Shown piece by piece: positions 17,853 through 26,738 of a stretch of 64,000 bases of DNA. The notes below the pieces were generated by a model. It made no database searches. It was not told where the DNA came from and saw only the letters and a list, made by a program, of their open reading frames with translations. Numbering within the stretch: position 1 is the stretch's first letter; each line of letters opens with the position of its first letter. This stretch comes from [Leptolyngbya] sp. JSC-1 (GTDB taxonomy: Bacteria > Cyanobacteriota > Cyanobacteriia > Elainellales > Elainellaceae), in contig KL662191.1 in assembly GCA_000733415.1 (NCBI GenBank), positions 3,051,015 to 3,115,014 on the forward strand. Direction: 5' to 3'. A program made the translations under genes and the position numbers.

Positions 17853-19343
17853 CTAGAGCGGTTCTGATGCCGGGGCTTCTGGAGGCGGAGCCGCTTCTGG
17901 CTCATAGACTGGCTCAGGCGGGGGCGCTTCGTAAACTGGCTCCGGTGGGATGTATTCTGGTTCGGGCGGCGGAACGTAGGCTGGTTCGGGCGGCGGTTCT
18001 ACCGGAGCTTCTATAGGATCAGAGACTGCTTCGGGTACGGTAGTTGGCGGCAACAGGTCCGTCGTCGTCGGGTCCGTTAGCGTTTCAGTGGGTGGTTCGC
18101 TAGGAGCCGCGGCCTCTTGCGGAGTTGGCGCTTCAGGCTGGGCTGGTGCGGTGGTGGGAGCGGGTGATCCAGTTGGTTGCACCAAGGGTTCGGGTTGATC
18201 AATCGGTTCGGCGGCGGTATTGCTGGGGGCCGAGGGTTGTTCGACGGGTTGTTCCCCAGGTTGCTCCACAATGGGTGCAGGGGGTGGAACATTCACCTCG
18301 CGGCGATCGCCCCGCTCTTCGGCCTGACGGTTAAAGTCGGAGCCTCGGATCGTCATATCGATACTGAGAACCGTACTGCCAGCACCACCACTGTCATCCA
18401 AACGATATTTTTCTCGTACTGTTTCGAGAACCGCTTCGTCCAATACAGTATGTCCGCTGGAATCTACAAGAGTAGCGCTGACTACATTCCCATTTTCGTC
18501 ATAATCCACCAGCACCTTGACGGTACCTTCCTGTCTGGCTCGCAGAGCTTCTTCAGGATAATTGACATCGGGACAGTTGCGACAGGCAATCCGCCGACCG
18601 CTACCGCTGCTTTCGGATGGGGTTTCTGTGCTGTTGCCACTGTTATTGCCGCTGCCCGTTCCAGTACCTGAACCTGAACCCGTGCCGCTGCCCGTTCCAG
18701 TACCAGTACCTGTACCAGTACCTGTGCCTGTGCCTGTGCCCGTACCTTCTGGGTTTGTGCCGGTTCCCACGGCCGCAGGATTACCTTCACCGGGATCACC
18801 CGCTGGTTGCTGCTGGGCTTCCCGGTTGCGCCGCAGTTGTTCTAACAGATCGCGGAAATTGCGCTGGGGCTGGGTAGCTGCCTGCTCAACCGGAGGTTGG
18901 GGCGTTTCGGTCGCGGTTGGCTCTGGAGACGGGCTGGGCGACACTTCTGGCTTAACTTCTGGAGGCAGCTCAGTTTGCGGGGTTTCGGTTGTTAGGGTTT
19001 CGGGGGGAGGAATGGTCGGCAGCGGCTCAGGCGGAATTGATTCGGCCAAGGCTACAGCAGCTGGAGCGGGTTCGGGGATGCCACCACCGCCACCACTGCC
19101 GGTTAAAACTTCTGCCTCCTCTTCTGGTGGGGGAGATTCTTCAATTTCTGGCTCTTCGGTATCAGTCACCACAATGGCAATTTCTTCCGGTTCGGGTTGG
19201 GTCGCCGTCCACAGCGGTTTTAAGTTGAGCAGCAACAGTCCGGCATGAAGCCCTAGGGAAGCGACCAAAGTGCGGGTTAGCAACACCTTGAGGGCGTTTC
19301 GCTCCTGCTCTCGTTTTAGATCTGCTAATTCGGGAAGCGCCAT
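17853..19343 (-). CDS. tonB: Energy transducer TonB, with unusual C-terminal proline-rich tail
   Basis: TonB carries proton-motive energy from ExbBD to outer-membrane receptors. From MALPELADL at 19343 the protein is 496 residues. I prefer this start because the cytoplasmic stub and membrane anchor (residues about 19-40, LLTRTLVASLGLHAGLLLL) follow at once. An upstream ATG at 19616 would add 91 residues of unrelated composition. A Pro/Glu-rich spacer, a Gly-Thr/Gly-Ser run (about 194-231) and a TonB_C domain (about 258-335, CPDVNYPEEALRARQEGTVK) follow. About 160 more Pro/Glu-rich residues come after the TonB_C domain, which normally ends the protein. It is divergent from exbB. Confidence 0.85.
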   Translation of the reverse strand: MALPELADLKREQERNALKVLLTRTLVASLGLHAGLLLLNLKPLWTATQPEPEEIAIVVTDTEEPEIEESPPPEEEAEVLTGSGGGGGIPEPAPAAVALAESIPPEPLPTIPPPETLTTETPQTELPPEVKPEVSPSPSPEPTATETPQPPVEQAATQPQRNFRDLLEQLRRNREAQQQPAGDPGEGNPAAVGTGTNPEGTGTGTGTGTGTGTGTGTGSGTGSGSGTGTGSGNNSGNSTETPSESSGSGRRIACRNCPDVNYPEEALRARQEGTVKVLVDYDENGNVVSATLVDSSGHTVLDEAVLETVREKYRLDDSGGAGSTVLSIDMTIRGSDFNRQAEERGDRREVNVPPPAPIVEQPGEQPVEQPSAPSNTAAEPIDQPEPLVQPTGSPAPTTAPAQPEAPTPQEAAAPSEPPTETLTDPTTTDLLPPTTVPEAVSDPIEAPVEPPPEPAYVPPPEPEYIPPEPVYEAPPPEPVYEPEAAPPPEAPASEPL

Positions 19344-19733
19344 TTTGCCTTTGGGTGAAGATGAACTATGTCCTAATCTACAACAGTTGTTGCAATTAAT
19401 AGCGGTTAACTTGTAAGCATTTCCATCATTTGATGATAGATGATGATAGCTAGAAGTCGGATTATCGAACGATTGCCGTGTTGGAATCTTGTTTGAACAA
19501 GTTGTTACAACTTTATTTTTAGAGTTAGAGTGCAGCATTGCTGGATTGAACCAACCACAGATGCCTCTCCAATCAAGCTGATCTCCAGCGCTGATTTTTC
19601 GGAAATCTTCTTGCAAGTAACTCGCAACATTATAGAATGATTGGAACTTGGCAGATTGCTTTGCTGCGGCAGCCAGGGACCGCAGGTCGATTGAATGTCG
19701 ATTAAATGTCGATTAAATACAGTTGAGTTGATT

Positions 19734-20390
19734 ATGTTTTTAGTTGATTTATTTGTTGCGGGTGGGTTCGTGATGTACCCCCTATTGGGGTTCTCGATTT
19801 TGGCGATTGCGCTGATTATTGAACGCTGCCTGTTTTGGAGAAAGGTAAACCGGCAGCAGCGGCGAGTAGTGCGGGATGTGTTGGCCGATTATCAAATGGG
19901 AGCCGATACGGTGATGCCCAAACTGAGGCAGCATAGCGATTTGCCGATTGCCCGCATCTTTATGGAAGCAATGGAAGTAGATTACGCACCACCCCAAGCG
20001 TTCCACAATTTCCTAGAAGGGGCGATTCAAGCCGAATTGCCAATTTTGCGACGGTTTAATACCATCTTCGACACAATTGTGACAGCGGCTCCGCTGCTGG
20101 GTTTGCTGGGAACGGTAACGGGTTTGATTCGCTCGTTTGCCAATCTGGATCTGGGCAGCGTGGGCCAAGAAGGAACGGCCAGAGTCACCGGCGGGATCAG
20201 TGAAGCGCTGATTTCAACCGCAACGGGCTTGGTTGTGGCCGTGCTGGTGCTGCTGTTTGCCAATGCCTTTCGCGGCTTTTACCGTCGGCAGATCGCCTTA
20301 ATTCAGGAATATACCAACCAGCTTGAGGCGCTGCATTTTTGTCGCTATCAGGAAGGACGGTCTGGACAAGTGATGGTGAGTAAGGAGTAG
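19734..20390 (+). CDS. exbB: ExbB/TolQ/MotA-family proton channel subunit
   Basis: The protein is 218 residues from MFLVDLFVAGG at 19734; an in-frame ATG at 19695 would add 13 polar residues before the first helix. Three membrane helices are seen: about 1-25, 100-125 (FDTIVTAAPLLGLLGTVTGLI) and 150-175 (LISTATGLVVAVLVLLF). The family signature GLLGTVTGLIRSF is intact. ExbB with ExbD forms the inner-membrane motor that drives TonB. Its stop is 5 nt from the exbD start, and the same transcript seems to continue through the permease and ATPase genes to araC. It diverges from tonB across a short promoter region. Confidence 0.93.
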   Translation: MFLVDLFVAGGFVMYPLLGFSILAIALIIERCLFWRKVNRQQRRVVRDVLADYQMGADTVMPKLRQHSDLPIARIFMEAMEVDYAPPQAFHNFLEGAIQAELPILRRFNTIFDTIVTAAPLLGLLGTVTGLIRSFANLDLGSVGQEGTARVTGGISEALISTATGLVVAVLVLLFANAFRGFYRRQIALIQEYTNQLEALHFCRYQEGRSGQVMVSKE

Positions 20391-20395
20391 AACGA

Positions 20396-20806
20396 ATGAC
20401 GATTCGCGACGACGACTTAGATACCGCTCCCCAGATCAACATCGTGCCGATGATCGATGTGATCTTTGCAATTCTGACGTTCTTTATCATGGCGACGCTA
20501 TTTCTGACTCGCTCGGAGGGGCTGCCGGTGAATCTGCCCAATGCCGAAACCGCAACGCAGCAAAATACCAAACAAAAGCGAGTCACTGTCACAATTGATC
20601 CGCAAGGCCAGCTATTTCTCGATCGTAAACCGATTGCAGCTAAAGACTTGAAATCCGGGATTCAAACGGCTAAAGGTAAGCAGGATAAAGTCTTGGTGAT
20701 CATCAACGCCGATCGCCAGGTGGATCATGGCCAAGTGATTGAGGTCATGGATCAAGTCAGAACCATCGAGGGTGCTCAGTTAGGAATTGCCACGAAGAGA
20801 AAGTAG
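20396..20806 (+). CDS. exbD: Biopolymer transporter ExbD
   Basis: The 136-residue protein has one membrane helix at residues about 14-38 (INIVPMIDVIFAILTFFIMATLF). It holds the proton-carrying Asp of the family in MIDVIFAIL. The periplasmic domain follows (VTVTIDPQGQLFLDRKPIAA, VLVIINADRQVDHGQVIEVM). It works with ExbB to power TonB. It sits 5 nt after exbB and 6 nt before the first FecCD permease, an arrangement that ties energy transduction to siderophore import in one operon. Confidence 0.94.
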   Translation: MTIRDDDLDTAPQINIVPMIDVIFAILTFFIMATLFLTRSEGLPVNLPNAETATQQNTKQKRVTVTIDPQGQLFLDRKPIAAKDLKSGIQTAKGKQDKVLVIINADRQVDHGQVIEVMDQVRTIEGAQLGIATKRK

Positions 20807-20812
20807 CCTGAG

Positions 20813-21865
20813 ATGAAACATGCAGCAACAAAGCCTAGTCCACCTTCAGCACCCCCCTCGGCCCACTCCGCTCACGTGAATCTGCTGCGATTGATCGGCT
20901 TGGGGATCGGCATTCTGCTCTTGTTTGGCTGTCTGATCGCCAGTTTGCTATTAGGGGCAGCCGATCTTGATCCCCGCACCATTTGGCAGGCGCTATTTGC
21001 CTTTGACGGTTCCACCGAGCACTTGATTATCACCACCGTGCGTCTACCGCGTTCGCTGATCGCTCTGACGGTGGGCGCAGCTTTGGCAGTTGCGGGAGCG
21101 ATTACTCAGGGGTTGACGCGCAATCCCTTAGCCGCACCGGACATTGTCGGCATCAATGCGGGAGCCGCCTTGGCGGTGGTAGGAGCTACGTTTCTGTTCG
21201 GCAGTGCCTCGTCCCACACCTACGTTTGGTTTGCCTTCCTGGGCGGAACCCTGGCGGCCATTGCGGTCTATGTGTTGGGATCGATCGGACGCAGCGGTCT
21301 GACGCCTTTGAAGCTGATTCTGGCTGGAGCTGCCCTTACCTACTTGCTTTCATCCTTGACCACCGGAATGCTGATCCTGAGCCAACGCACCTTAGATGAA
21401 ATTCGCTTTTGGCTGGCGGGATCGGTGGCAGGGCGAGATTTTGCCACGTTTACTTCGGTGTTACCCTACATGGGGATCGGGTTATTGGTGGCCCTGATCC
21501 TGAGTCGCCAAATCACAATGCTGACGTTGGGAGACGATGTTGCCAAAGGACTGGGATTGCGCACCGCTTGGGTGAAAGCCACTGCCACGGTTGTGGTGAT
21601 TCTGCTGGCTGGCAGCTCGGTAGCGTTAGCTGGTCCCATTGGCTTTGTGGGTTTGGTGGTGCCCCATTTGGTTCGCTTTTTCGCCGGAGTCGATTATCGT
21701 TGGCTCTTACCCTACGCGGCGATTGCGGGGGGCACGCTGCTGCTGCTGGCCGATATTGGTGCCCGGATCATTATCAAACCTCAAGAACTCCCCGTTGGTA
21801 TTATGACTGCCATCGTCGGTGCACCTTTCTTCATCTATCTGGCCAAACAAAAGGTAAAGCGATGA
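20813..21865 (+). CDS. FecCD-family iron-siderophore ABC permease, subunit 1
   Basis: The 350-residue permease has about ten membrane helices. FecCD/BtuC signatures are present: LPRSLIALTVGAALAVAGAI, GLTRNPLAAPDIVGINAGA, and the ATPase-coupling segment VALAGPIGFVGLVVPHLVR. It imports ferric siderophore from the periplasmic binding lipoproteins with the second permease and the ATPase. The first 20 residues are Pro/Ser/His-rich and precede the first helix. It is 6 nt behind exbD and 34 nt ahead of the second permease. Only one such permease pair is present in the window, against four intact binding proteins, so it is probably shared. Confidence 0.92.
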   Translation: MKHAATKPSPPSAPPSAHSAHVNLLRLIGLGIGILLLFGCLIASLLLGAADLDPRTIWQALFAFDGSTEHLIITTVRLPRSLIALTVGAALAVAGAITQGLTRNPLAAPDIVGINAGAALAVVGATFLFGSASSHTYVWFAFLGGTLAAIAVYVLGSIGRSGLTPLKLILAGAALTYLLSSLTTGMLILSQRTLDEIRFWLAGSVAGRDFATFTSVLPYMGIGLLVALILSRQITMLTLGDDVAKGLGLRTAWVKATATVVVILLAGSSVALAGPIGFVGLVVPHLVRFFAGVDYRWLLPYAAIAGGTLLLLADIGARIIIKPQELPVGIMTAIVGAPFFIYLAKQKVKR

Positions 21866-21899
21866 ATGGGCATCACAAAAACGAAATGTTTCAAAAACA

Positions 21900-22946
21900 A
21901 TGACAAAAAGCTGGTTAGTGATTCGATCACAAAAATCACTGTTCTCGATCCGTCTGGATCGACGAGTTCCCTGGGTCATGCTGACTCTGGCAATTGCCAT
22001 AGCAGTAGTGATGATTCTCAGCATCGGCTACGGTGAATATCCGATTTCGCCGCTGGATGTGGTGAAAACGCTGCTCGGAATTGATACCGGGACTGCAGAT
22101 CATGCATTTGTGATCTATGTGCTGCGCTTACCTCGCGCCATTACCGCCTTGTTGGTCGGAACTGGGCTAGCTGTATCGGGTGCGATTTTACAGGGACTGA
22201 CGCGCAACCCACTGGCGGCTCCAGAAATCATTGGTGTGAATGCCGGGGCTAGTTTAGTGGCCGTTGCCATGATTGTGTTGTTGCCTAGCTTTCCGCTGGT
22301 TGCTCTGCCGGTGGCAGCATTTACCGGAGCATTAGTGGCAGCATTGCTCATTTATCTCCTGGCCTGGGACAATGGCAGTGCCCCGATTCGTCTGATTCTA
22401 GTCGGCGTTGGCGTCGATGCGCTGGCGGGTGCTTTTACTAGCTTGATGATCACCTTCGGCAATATTTACGATGTCAGTCAGGCGTTGGTTTGGCTAACGG
22501 GTAGTGTATATGGACGCAACTGGGAGCATATTCAGGCGTTACTCCCGTGGCTGCTGGTGTTTTTGCCGTTGAGTTTTCTGCTGTCGCGAGATTTGAATAC
22601 GTTAGCGTTGGGAGACGATATTGCCAAAGGTTTAGGCAGCAAAGTGGAATGGCAGCGGGGATGGTTGCTGCTTACCAGCGTCGCTTTAGCTGGAGCAACA
22701 GTAGCTACTGCGGGCACAATTGGTTTTGTGGGCCTGATGGCTCCCCATCTTTCGCGGCAGTTGGTGGGTGCCTCCCATGAAGGATTGCTGCCGGTCGCGG
22801 CCTTGGTGGGAGGATTGATTGTTGTCCTGGCCGACTTGTTAGGCCGATCGCTGTTTGCTCCCATCGAACTGCCCTGCGGCGTGATTACGGCTGCTGTTGG
22901 TGCCCCCTATTTCCTCTATTTGCTCTATTCCAATCGCAATGCTTAA
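21900..22946 (+). CDS. FecCD-family iron-siderophore ABC permease, subunit 2
   Basis: The 348-residue permease is paralogous to the preceding one. It has matching signatures: RLPRAITALLVGTGLAVSGA, LTRNPLAAPEIIGVNAGAS and GTIGFVGLMAPHLSRQLVG. The two FecCD subunits form the heterodimeric channel. Its stop lies 4 nt before the preferred ATPase start at 22951, and an alternative ATPase ATG at 22939 would overlap it, so translation is closely coupled. Substrate, most likely ferric hydroxamate or catecholate siderophore, cannot be read from the sequence. Confidence 0.92.
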   Translation: MTKSWLVIRSQKSLFSIRLDRRVPWVMLTLAIAIAVVMILSIGYGEYPISPLDVVKTLLGIDTGTADHAFVIYVLRLPRAITALLVGTGLAVSGAILQGLTRNPLAAPEIIGVNAGASLVAVAMIVLLPSFPLVALPVAAFTGALVAALLIYLLAWDNGSAPIRLILVGVGVDALAGAFTSLMITFGNIYDVSQALVWLTGSVYGRNWEHIQALLPWLLVFLPLSFLLSRDLNTLALGDDIAKGLGSKVEWQRGWLLLTSVALAGATVATAGTIGFVGLMAPHLSRQLVGASHEGLLPVAALVGGLIVVLADLLGRSLFAPIELPCGVITAAVGAPYFLYLLYSNRNA

Positions 22947-22950
22947 TCCT

Positions 22951-23769
22951 ATGAGTGTAACGATATCTTCTACTGAACCCGCCTTAACCACTCGTCAACT
23001 CACCCTGGCCTATGATAGGGCGATTGTGATCCGCGATTTGGATTTAGTGATTCCAGCCGGACAGATTACGGCACTGGTTGGCCCGAATGGCTGCGGCAAA
23101 TCCACCCTGTTGCGGGGACTAGCCCGCCTACTGAAGCCGCTGAAGGGAACGGTCTATCTCGATAGCGCTTCTATCTTTCGACTGTCAACCAAAGAAGTCG
23201 CCAAGCAACTCGGAATTTTGCCCCAAAGCCCCACTGCACCCGAAGGCTTGACAGTCCGCGAACTGGTGGCCCAAGGCCGCTATCCTCACCAAAGCTGGCT
23301 GCAGCAGTGGTCTGCCGAAGACGATCGGTTTTTGGAGCAGGCCCTCGCCATCACCGGCATGGTTGAGTTAGCCAATCGCCCCCTCGATACCCTCTCTGGC
23401 GGACAGCGACAGCGAGCCTGGATTGCCATGACCTTGGCCCAAAATACGCCAATTCTGCTATTGGATGAACCGACCACGTTTCTGGATCTGGCGCATCAAA
23501 TTGAGATTCTAGATTTGCTCTACGAATTGAATCAAACCGAAGGCCGCACGATTGTCATGGTGCTGCATGATTTGAATCAAGCTTGCCGCTATGCCGATCA
23601 CTTAATTGCTGTGAAGAACGGTGGTGTATATGCTCAGGGTATTCCAAGCAACATCATGACTGAAGCGATGGTTCAAGAAGTATTTGGCATCGAGAGTCGC
23701 ATTGTTCATGATCCGGTAACGCATACGCCCATGTGTATTCCCATTAGCCGCAAAGCACGACTAGCTTAA
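22951..23769 (+). CDS. FecE-type iron-siderophore ABC transporter ATPase
   Basis: The protein is 272 residues from MSVTISSTEP. Walker A is GPNGCGKSTLLRGLARLL, the signature is LSGGQRQRAWIAMTLAQ, Walker B is ILLLDEPTTFLD, and the switch His is in VMVLHDLNQA. This FepC/FhuC subfamily powers FecCD permeases from the cytosolic face. ATG 22951 gives a 4-nt spacing from the permease stop and begins right before the conserved ALTTRQLTLAYD. Longer forms from 22939 or 22897 are less likely. The araC gene follows after 5 nt. Confidence 0.93.
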   Translation: MSVTISSTEPALTTRQLTLAYDRAIVIRDLDLVIPAGQITALVGPNGCGKSTLLRGLARLLKPLKGTVYLDSASIFRLSTKEVAKQLGILPQSPTAPEGLTVRELVAQGRYPHQSWLQQWSAEDDRFLEQALAITGMVELANRPLDTLSGGQRQRAWIAMTLAQNTPILLLDEPTTFLDLAHQIEILDLLYELNQTEGRTIVMVLHDLNQACRYADHLIAVKNGGVYAQGIPSNIMTEAMVQEVFGIESRIVHDPVTHTPMCIPISRKARLA

Positions 23770-23774
23770 CAGCG

Positions 23775-24794
23775 ATGACAAGCCTACTGAATGAGCAGGA
23801 ACTGTTGGAGCTACGACAAAGTAGTTCACATCGAGAAGTTAGCCATAATACGAATGGCTTTGATTACACGGAGCGCATTGAATTCCAGTTCGCGAGGGAA
23901 CACTACCAGTTTGCCCATCTGCGCCCTGGCTTATGTCTAGAAATCATTGATGATTACTACTACAAGGATTTCAGCTTCCAACCAGACCATAGTGAATTTA
24001 ATTGTCTAGTTGCCAAATTTTATATCTCAGGCCGTTATAAAGTTTTGACGCCTAATGTTCCTGATGTTCCAGAAGAGTATATCGAGCAGGCAGGCTATAA
24101 TTACCTCCTCTTTTTACCCGATATTCGAGAAACAGAACTATACTTTGCAAATCAGCACTGCCAACTCATCCGGATTGAGATTGATCCCAATCTTTTAGCC
24201 ACTCACACCCTTGAGGACAGTCGTCTTCCCTGGGTGCTTCAGCAGTTACTCAAAGGTAATTTAGAGCAATGCTTTCACCAGTCTCTTGGCCGCACTACTG
24301 CTGCGATGGAATTGACATTGCGACAGCTGTTGAATTGCCCCTATCAAGGAATGACAAAACGAATTTATCTGGAAAGCAAAATTCTAGAACTTCTAGCACT
24401 CCAGATCCATCAGTGGGCAGAACACAGTATAGAACGTTCGAGCTACTCTTGCCGCTCGCTGCATCCAGGCGACATTGAACGCTTGCATCACGCCAAAGAG
24501 ATTTTGTTGCAAAACTTTGACAATCCGCCCTCGTTACTGGATCTGGCCCGGCAGGTGGGGTTGAACGACTACAAACTGAAGCAGGGCTTTCGGCAGGTGT
24601 TTGGCACCACTGTGTTTGGATACTTGCAGATGCATCGAATGAAGTATGCTCAACAGCTTTTAACCCAACGGGAATTGAGTGTAGCGGGAGTGGCCCAACT
24701 CGTCGGCTATGCCAGCCAGAGCCGCTTCTGTGATGCCTTTAAGCGCCAGTTCGGCATCAGTCCGAGGGAGTATCGGACGCGGCTGCGGGGGTAG
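23775..24794 (+). CDS. AraC-family regulator (PchR-like), module 1
   Basis: The 339-residue protein has a variable N-terminal sensing domain (residues 1 to about 230) and a C-terminal double HTH (about 245-339). Recognition segments are PSLLDLARQVGLNDYKLKQG and VAGVAQLVGYASQSRFCDAF. The same LARQVGLND...LKQGFRQVFGTTVFGYL block recurs in the three other AraC proteins of this window, so they probably bind similar DNA. PchR-type members respond to ferric siderophores and activate receptor genes. It ends the exbB-to-araC operon. Unlike its three relatives, it is not followed by a receptor but by the CRISPR effector operon, with the receptor 8.9 kb on. Confidence 0.9.
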   Translation: MTSLLNEQELLELRQSSSHREVSHNTNGFDYTERIEFQFAREHYQFAHLRPGLCLEIIDDYYYKDFSFQPDHSEFNCLVAKFYISGRYKVLTPNVPDVPEEYIEQAGYNYLLFLPDIRETELYFANQHCQLIRIEIDPNLLATHTLEDSRLPWVLQQLLKGNLEQCFHQSLGRTTAAMELTLRQLLNCPYQGMTKRIYLESKILELLALQIHQWAEHSIERSSYSCRSLHPGDIERLHHAKEILLQNFDNPPSLLDLARQVGLNDYKLKQGFRQVFGTTVFGYLQMHRMKYAQQLLTQRELSVAGVAQLVGYASQSRFCDAFKRQFGISPREYRTRLRG

Positions 24795-24824
24795 TGAGTT
24801 GGATAGGAAAGATGGAAGATTTGC

Positions 24825-24888
24825 GACTTTCATTTTTCTATTTTCCCTTGCCTATGAAGGATGGCAACCGCCTAGAAAAAAGAAAGTC
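24825..24888. terminator. Imperfect 16-bp inverted repeat after araC
   Basis: Arms at 24825-24840 (GACTTTCATTTTTCTA) and 24873-24888 (TAGAAAAAAGAAAGTC) pair with one mismatch around a 32-nt loop. It follows the araC stop by 30 bp and precedes the cmr1 start. It could terminate the uptake operon, or mark the left edge of the inserted CRISPR segment. It has no GC-rich stem, so it is not a strong terminator. Confidence 0.45.
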
Positions 24889-24981
24889 AGACAATTCAGG
24901 AATTTAACTGAAGTTAAGTTGTGACCCAAACCTGTAAAGCTGCGCTATAGTTGGGCAAAAGCGTTGCTTTGCTCAGGCAAG

Positions 24982-26121
24982 ATGGAAGTAAAAATTCAGG
25001 CCCTCACTCCCCTCTGGACGGGCGGTGTAGAGGGCAAGGTAGACCGCATCCGCGAAACTGGCATCTTGGGCAGCTTGCGCTGGTGGATGGAAGTGCTGGT
25101 GCGGGGAATGGGTGGCAATGTCTGCGATCCGACTGAGCAGAAATGCTCATATAAAAACGGGCTTTGTGAGGTCTGCAAAATTTTTGGTGCAGAGGGACAA
25201 AAACGCCGTTTTCGACTAGAGATCGTTCAGGACAATACTCAATCTGATAAAACTAAAACTATCTCATCAAAAGTTGAGCTTCAGTCTCGTCAATATCAAT
25301 ATCAATACAAGGATAAACGAGGCAAAGACAAAACTGGAACTCGCACACCAACTTGGTATTTCCCTAAAAATGAGGAAGATAAGCCAAAATCAGGCACATT
25401 CACCATTCAGATTCAAAGTTTGCATCGGGACTTTAAGCCAGAGGTTATTGGTGGGCTAATTCAATTCATCGCTGATTGGTCGGCATTAGGAGCACGACCT
25501 CAAATGGGGTTTGGTGTGATTCAGGCAGAGGAAAGTCGCATTGACACGCAACCCCTCTATGACTGGCTCGTTAATAGGAGAGGAAGTGAATCCTATCAAG
25601 ATTTACCTTCACTACAGAACATATTTCTAGCGCAGATCAAGCACAAAGACTCAAACTCTTCGTTTGAGGAGAAAGACACCTTCAATTTGAAGTACGACCT
25701 GCGGCAGCTTTTCAGACCACAAGATGGAAAACCAGATAATTTAAAACACTTACGCCATTTCATCATGGGAGCGGCACCGGACGATAAAAAAGATGGCAAG
25801 ACGGAAGATAAACGCCAAGCTGCCAAGATCAAAATCTCCCGTCCTTACAATAAAAAAAATGGAACCACGGTAATGCGTGTTTGGGGCTGGATTCCTGAAG
25901 ACGCAAAAGTACGCTTAAAGAATGATCATGAAAAGGATCTGTACACAAATGGCTGGAACAGGGAGAAAGTCATAGATACAATTTATCAACATTTGGACAA
26001 AAACTACACTTTACAGGTTTGGCGTGAAATGAACTCGAAGAGAGATACTGTCACACCGAACGAAAGTAATATCCAAACGTTTTTGCGTAGCTTATTGAAA
26101 TTGCCGAAGGAAACCTCATAA
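24982..26121 (+). CDS. cmr1: Type III CRISPR RAMP protein Cmr1 (Cas7-type)
   Basis: The protein is 379 residues from MEVKIQALTPLWTGG; an in-frame ATG at 24964 adds only six residues. The Cmr1 start motif TPLWTGGVEGKVDRIRETGI is followed by LGSLRWWMEVLVRGMGG and a four-Cys region (CDPTEQKC, LCEVCKIFGA), then KRRFRL. The RAMP glycine-rich loop is GARPQMGFGV near residue 175. Cmr1 caps the 3' end of the crRNA-bound backbone of Cmr complexes. It is the first gene of the effector operon. A Uma2 gene separates it from the next RAMP gene, which is unusual. Confidence 0.85.
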   Translation: MEVKIQALTPLWTGGVEGKVDRIRETGILGSLRWWMEVLVRGMGGNVCDPTEQKCSYKNGLCEVCKIFGAEGQKRRFRLEIVQDNTQSDKTKTISSKVELQSRQYQYQYKDKRGKDKTGTRTPTWYFPKNEEDKPKSGTFTIQIQSLHRDFKPEVIGGLIQFIADWSALGARPQMGFGVIQAEESRIDTQPLYDWLVNRRGSESYQDLPSLQNIFLAQIKHKDSNSSFEEKDTFNLKYDLRQLFRPQDGKPDNLKHLRHFIMGAAPDDKKDGKTEDKRQAAKIKISRPYNKKNGTTVMRVWGWIPEDAKVRLKNDHEKDLYTNGWNREKVIDTIYQHLDKNYTLQVWREMNSKRDTVTPNESNIQTFLRSLLKLPKETS

Positions 26122-26135
26122 TAAATTTCTTATCG

Positions 26136-26729
26136 TTGGAAGATAAACAAATGGTAGTCGAAGTACAGCCGCGATTCTATACTCCAGAAGAGTATCTAGA
26201 ACTGGAAACAGAAGCAGAAGACAAAAGTGAATATCGAAATGGAGAGATTGTGCCAATGGCGGGTGGCAGCACAGACCACAATGATATTGCTGGTAATCTC
26301 TATGCTCACCTGAAATTTGCTCTACGACAGCAACCTTACAAAGTTTTCATTGGTGACGTGCGATTGTGGATTCCAACCTGGCGGCTATTTACCTATCCAG
26401 ATGTGATGATGATTGCGGGAGAACCTGTATATTACGCCGATCGAACAGACACAGTGACAAATCCCCAGATGATTATCGAAGTGCTATCCAAAAGCACCCG
26501 CAATTATGACCAGGGCGATAAGTTTGATGCCTACCGCACCATCCCTGAGTTTCAGGAGTATGTACTGGTTGACCAGTATCAAATTTATGTTAAACAATTT
26601 ACAAAGACAGCAGAGGGATGGCTCCTGAAAGACTATCGAGAGGCGCAACAGACCTTAGCCTTCACCTCGATTGATGTTGCGATCGCTCTGGAAGAAATTT
26701 ACGACGGCGTGAGAATGCAAGATGTATAG
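26136..26729 (+). CDS. Uma2-family endonuclease-like protein inside the cas operon
   Basis: The 197-residue protein is a PD-(D/E)XK-fold Uma2 (DUF820) member. It shows YTPEEYLELETEAEDKSEYR, then GDVRLWIPTWRLFTYPDVMM and MIIEVLSKSTRNYDQGDKF, with the conserved Asp and Glu of the fold. An alternative start at MVVEV (26151) fits the usual family start better. Uma2 genes are numerous and mobile in cyanobacteria and their function is unproven. It lies in the same orientation, 14 bp after cmr1 and 9 bp before the cmr6-like start, so it would be cotranscribed. Whether it serves the CRISPR complex or is a passenger cannot be told. Confidence 0.85.
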   Translation: MEDKQMVVEVQPRFYTPEEYLELETEAEDKSEYRNGEIVPMAGGSTDHNDIAGNLYAHLKFALRQQPYKVFIGDVRLWIPTWRLFTYPDVMMIAGEPVYYADRTDTVTNPQMIIEVLSKSTRNYDQGDKFDAYRTIPEFQEYVLVDQYQIYVKQFTKTAEGWLLKDYREAQQTLAFTSIDVAIALEEIYDGVRMQDV

Positions 26730-26738
26730 AGGTGTGTG

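Noticed and set aside
18562..19248. Long plus-strand open frame rich in PVPVPV opposite tonB
   Set aside because: It is the antisense shadow of the Gly-Thr and Pro/Glu codons of tonB, with no ribosome site or domain.
19344..19616. Extra 91-residue N-terminus of TonB from the ATG at 19616
   Set aside because: Its Ser/Asn/Cys-rich sequence is unlike a TonB start, and the ATG at 19343 directly precedes the stub and membrane anchor.
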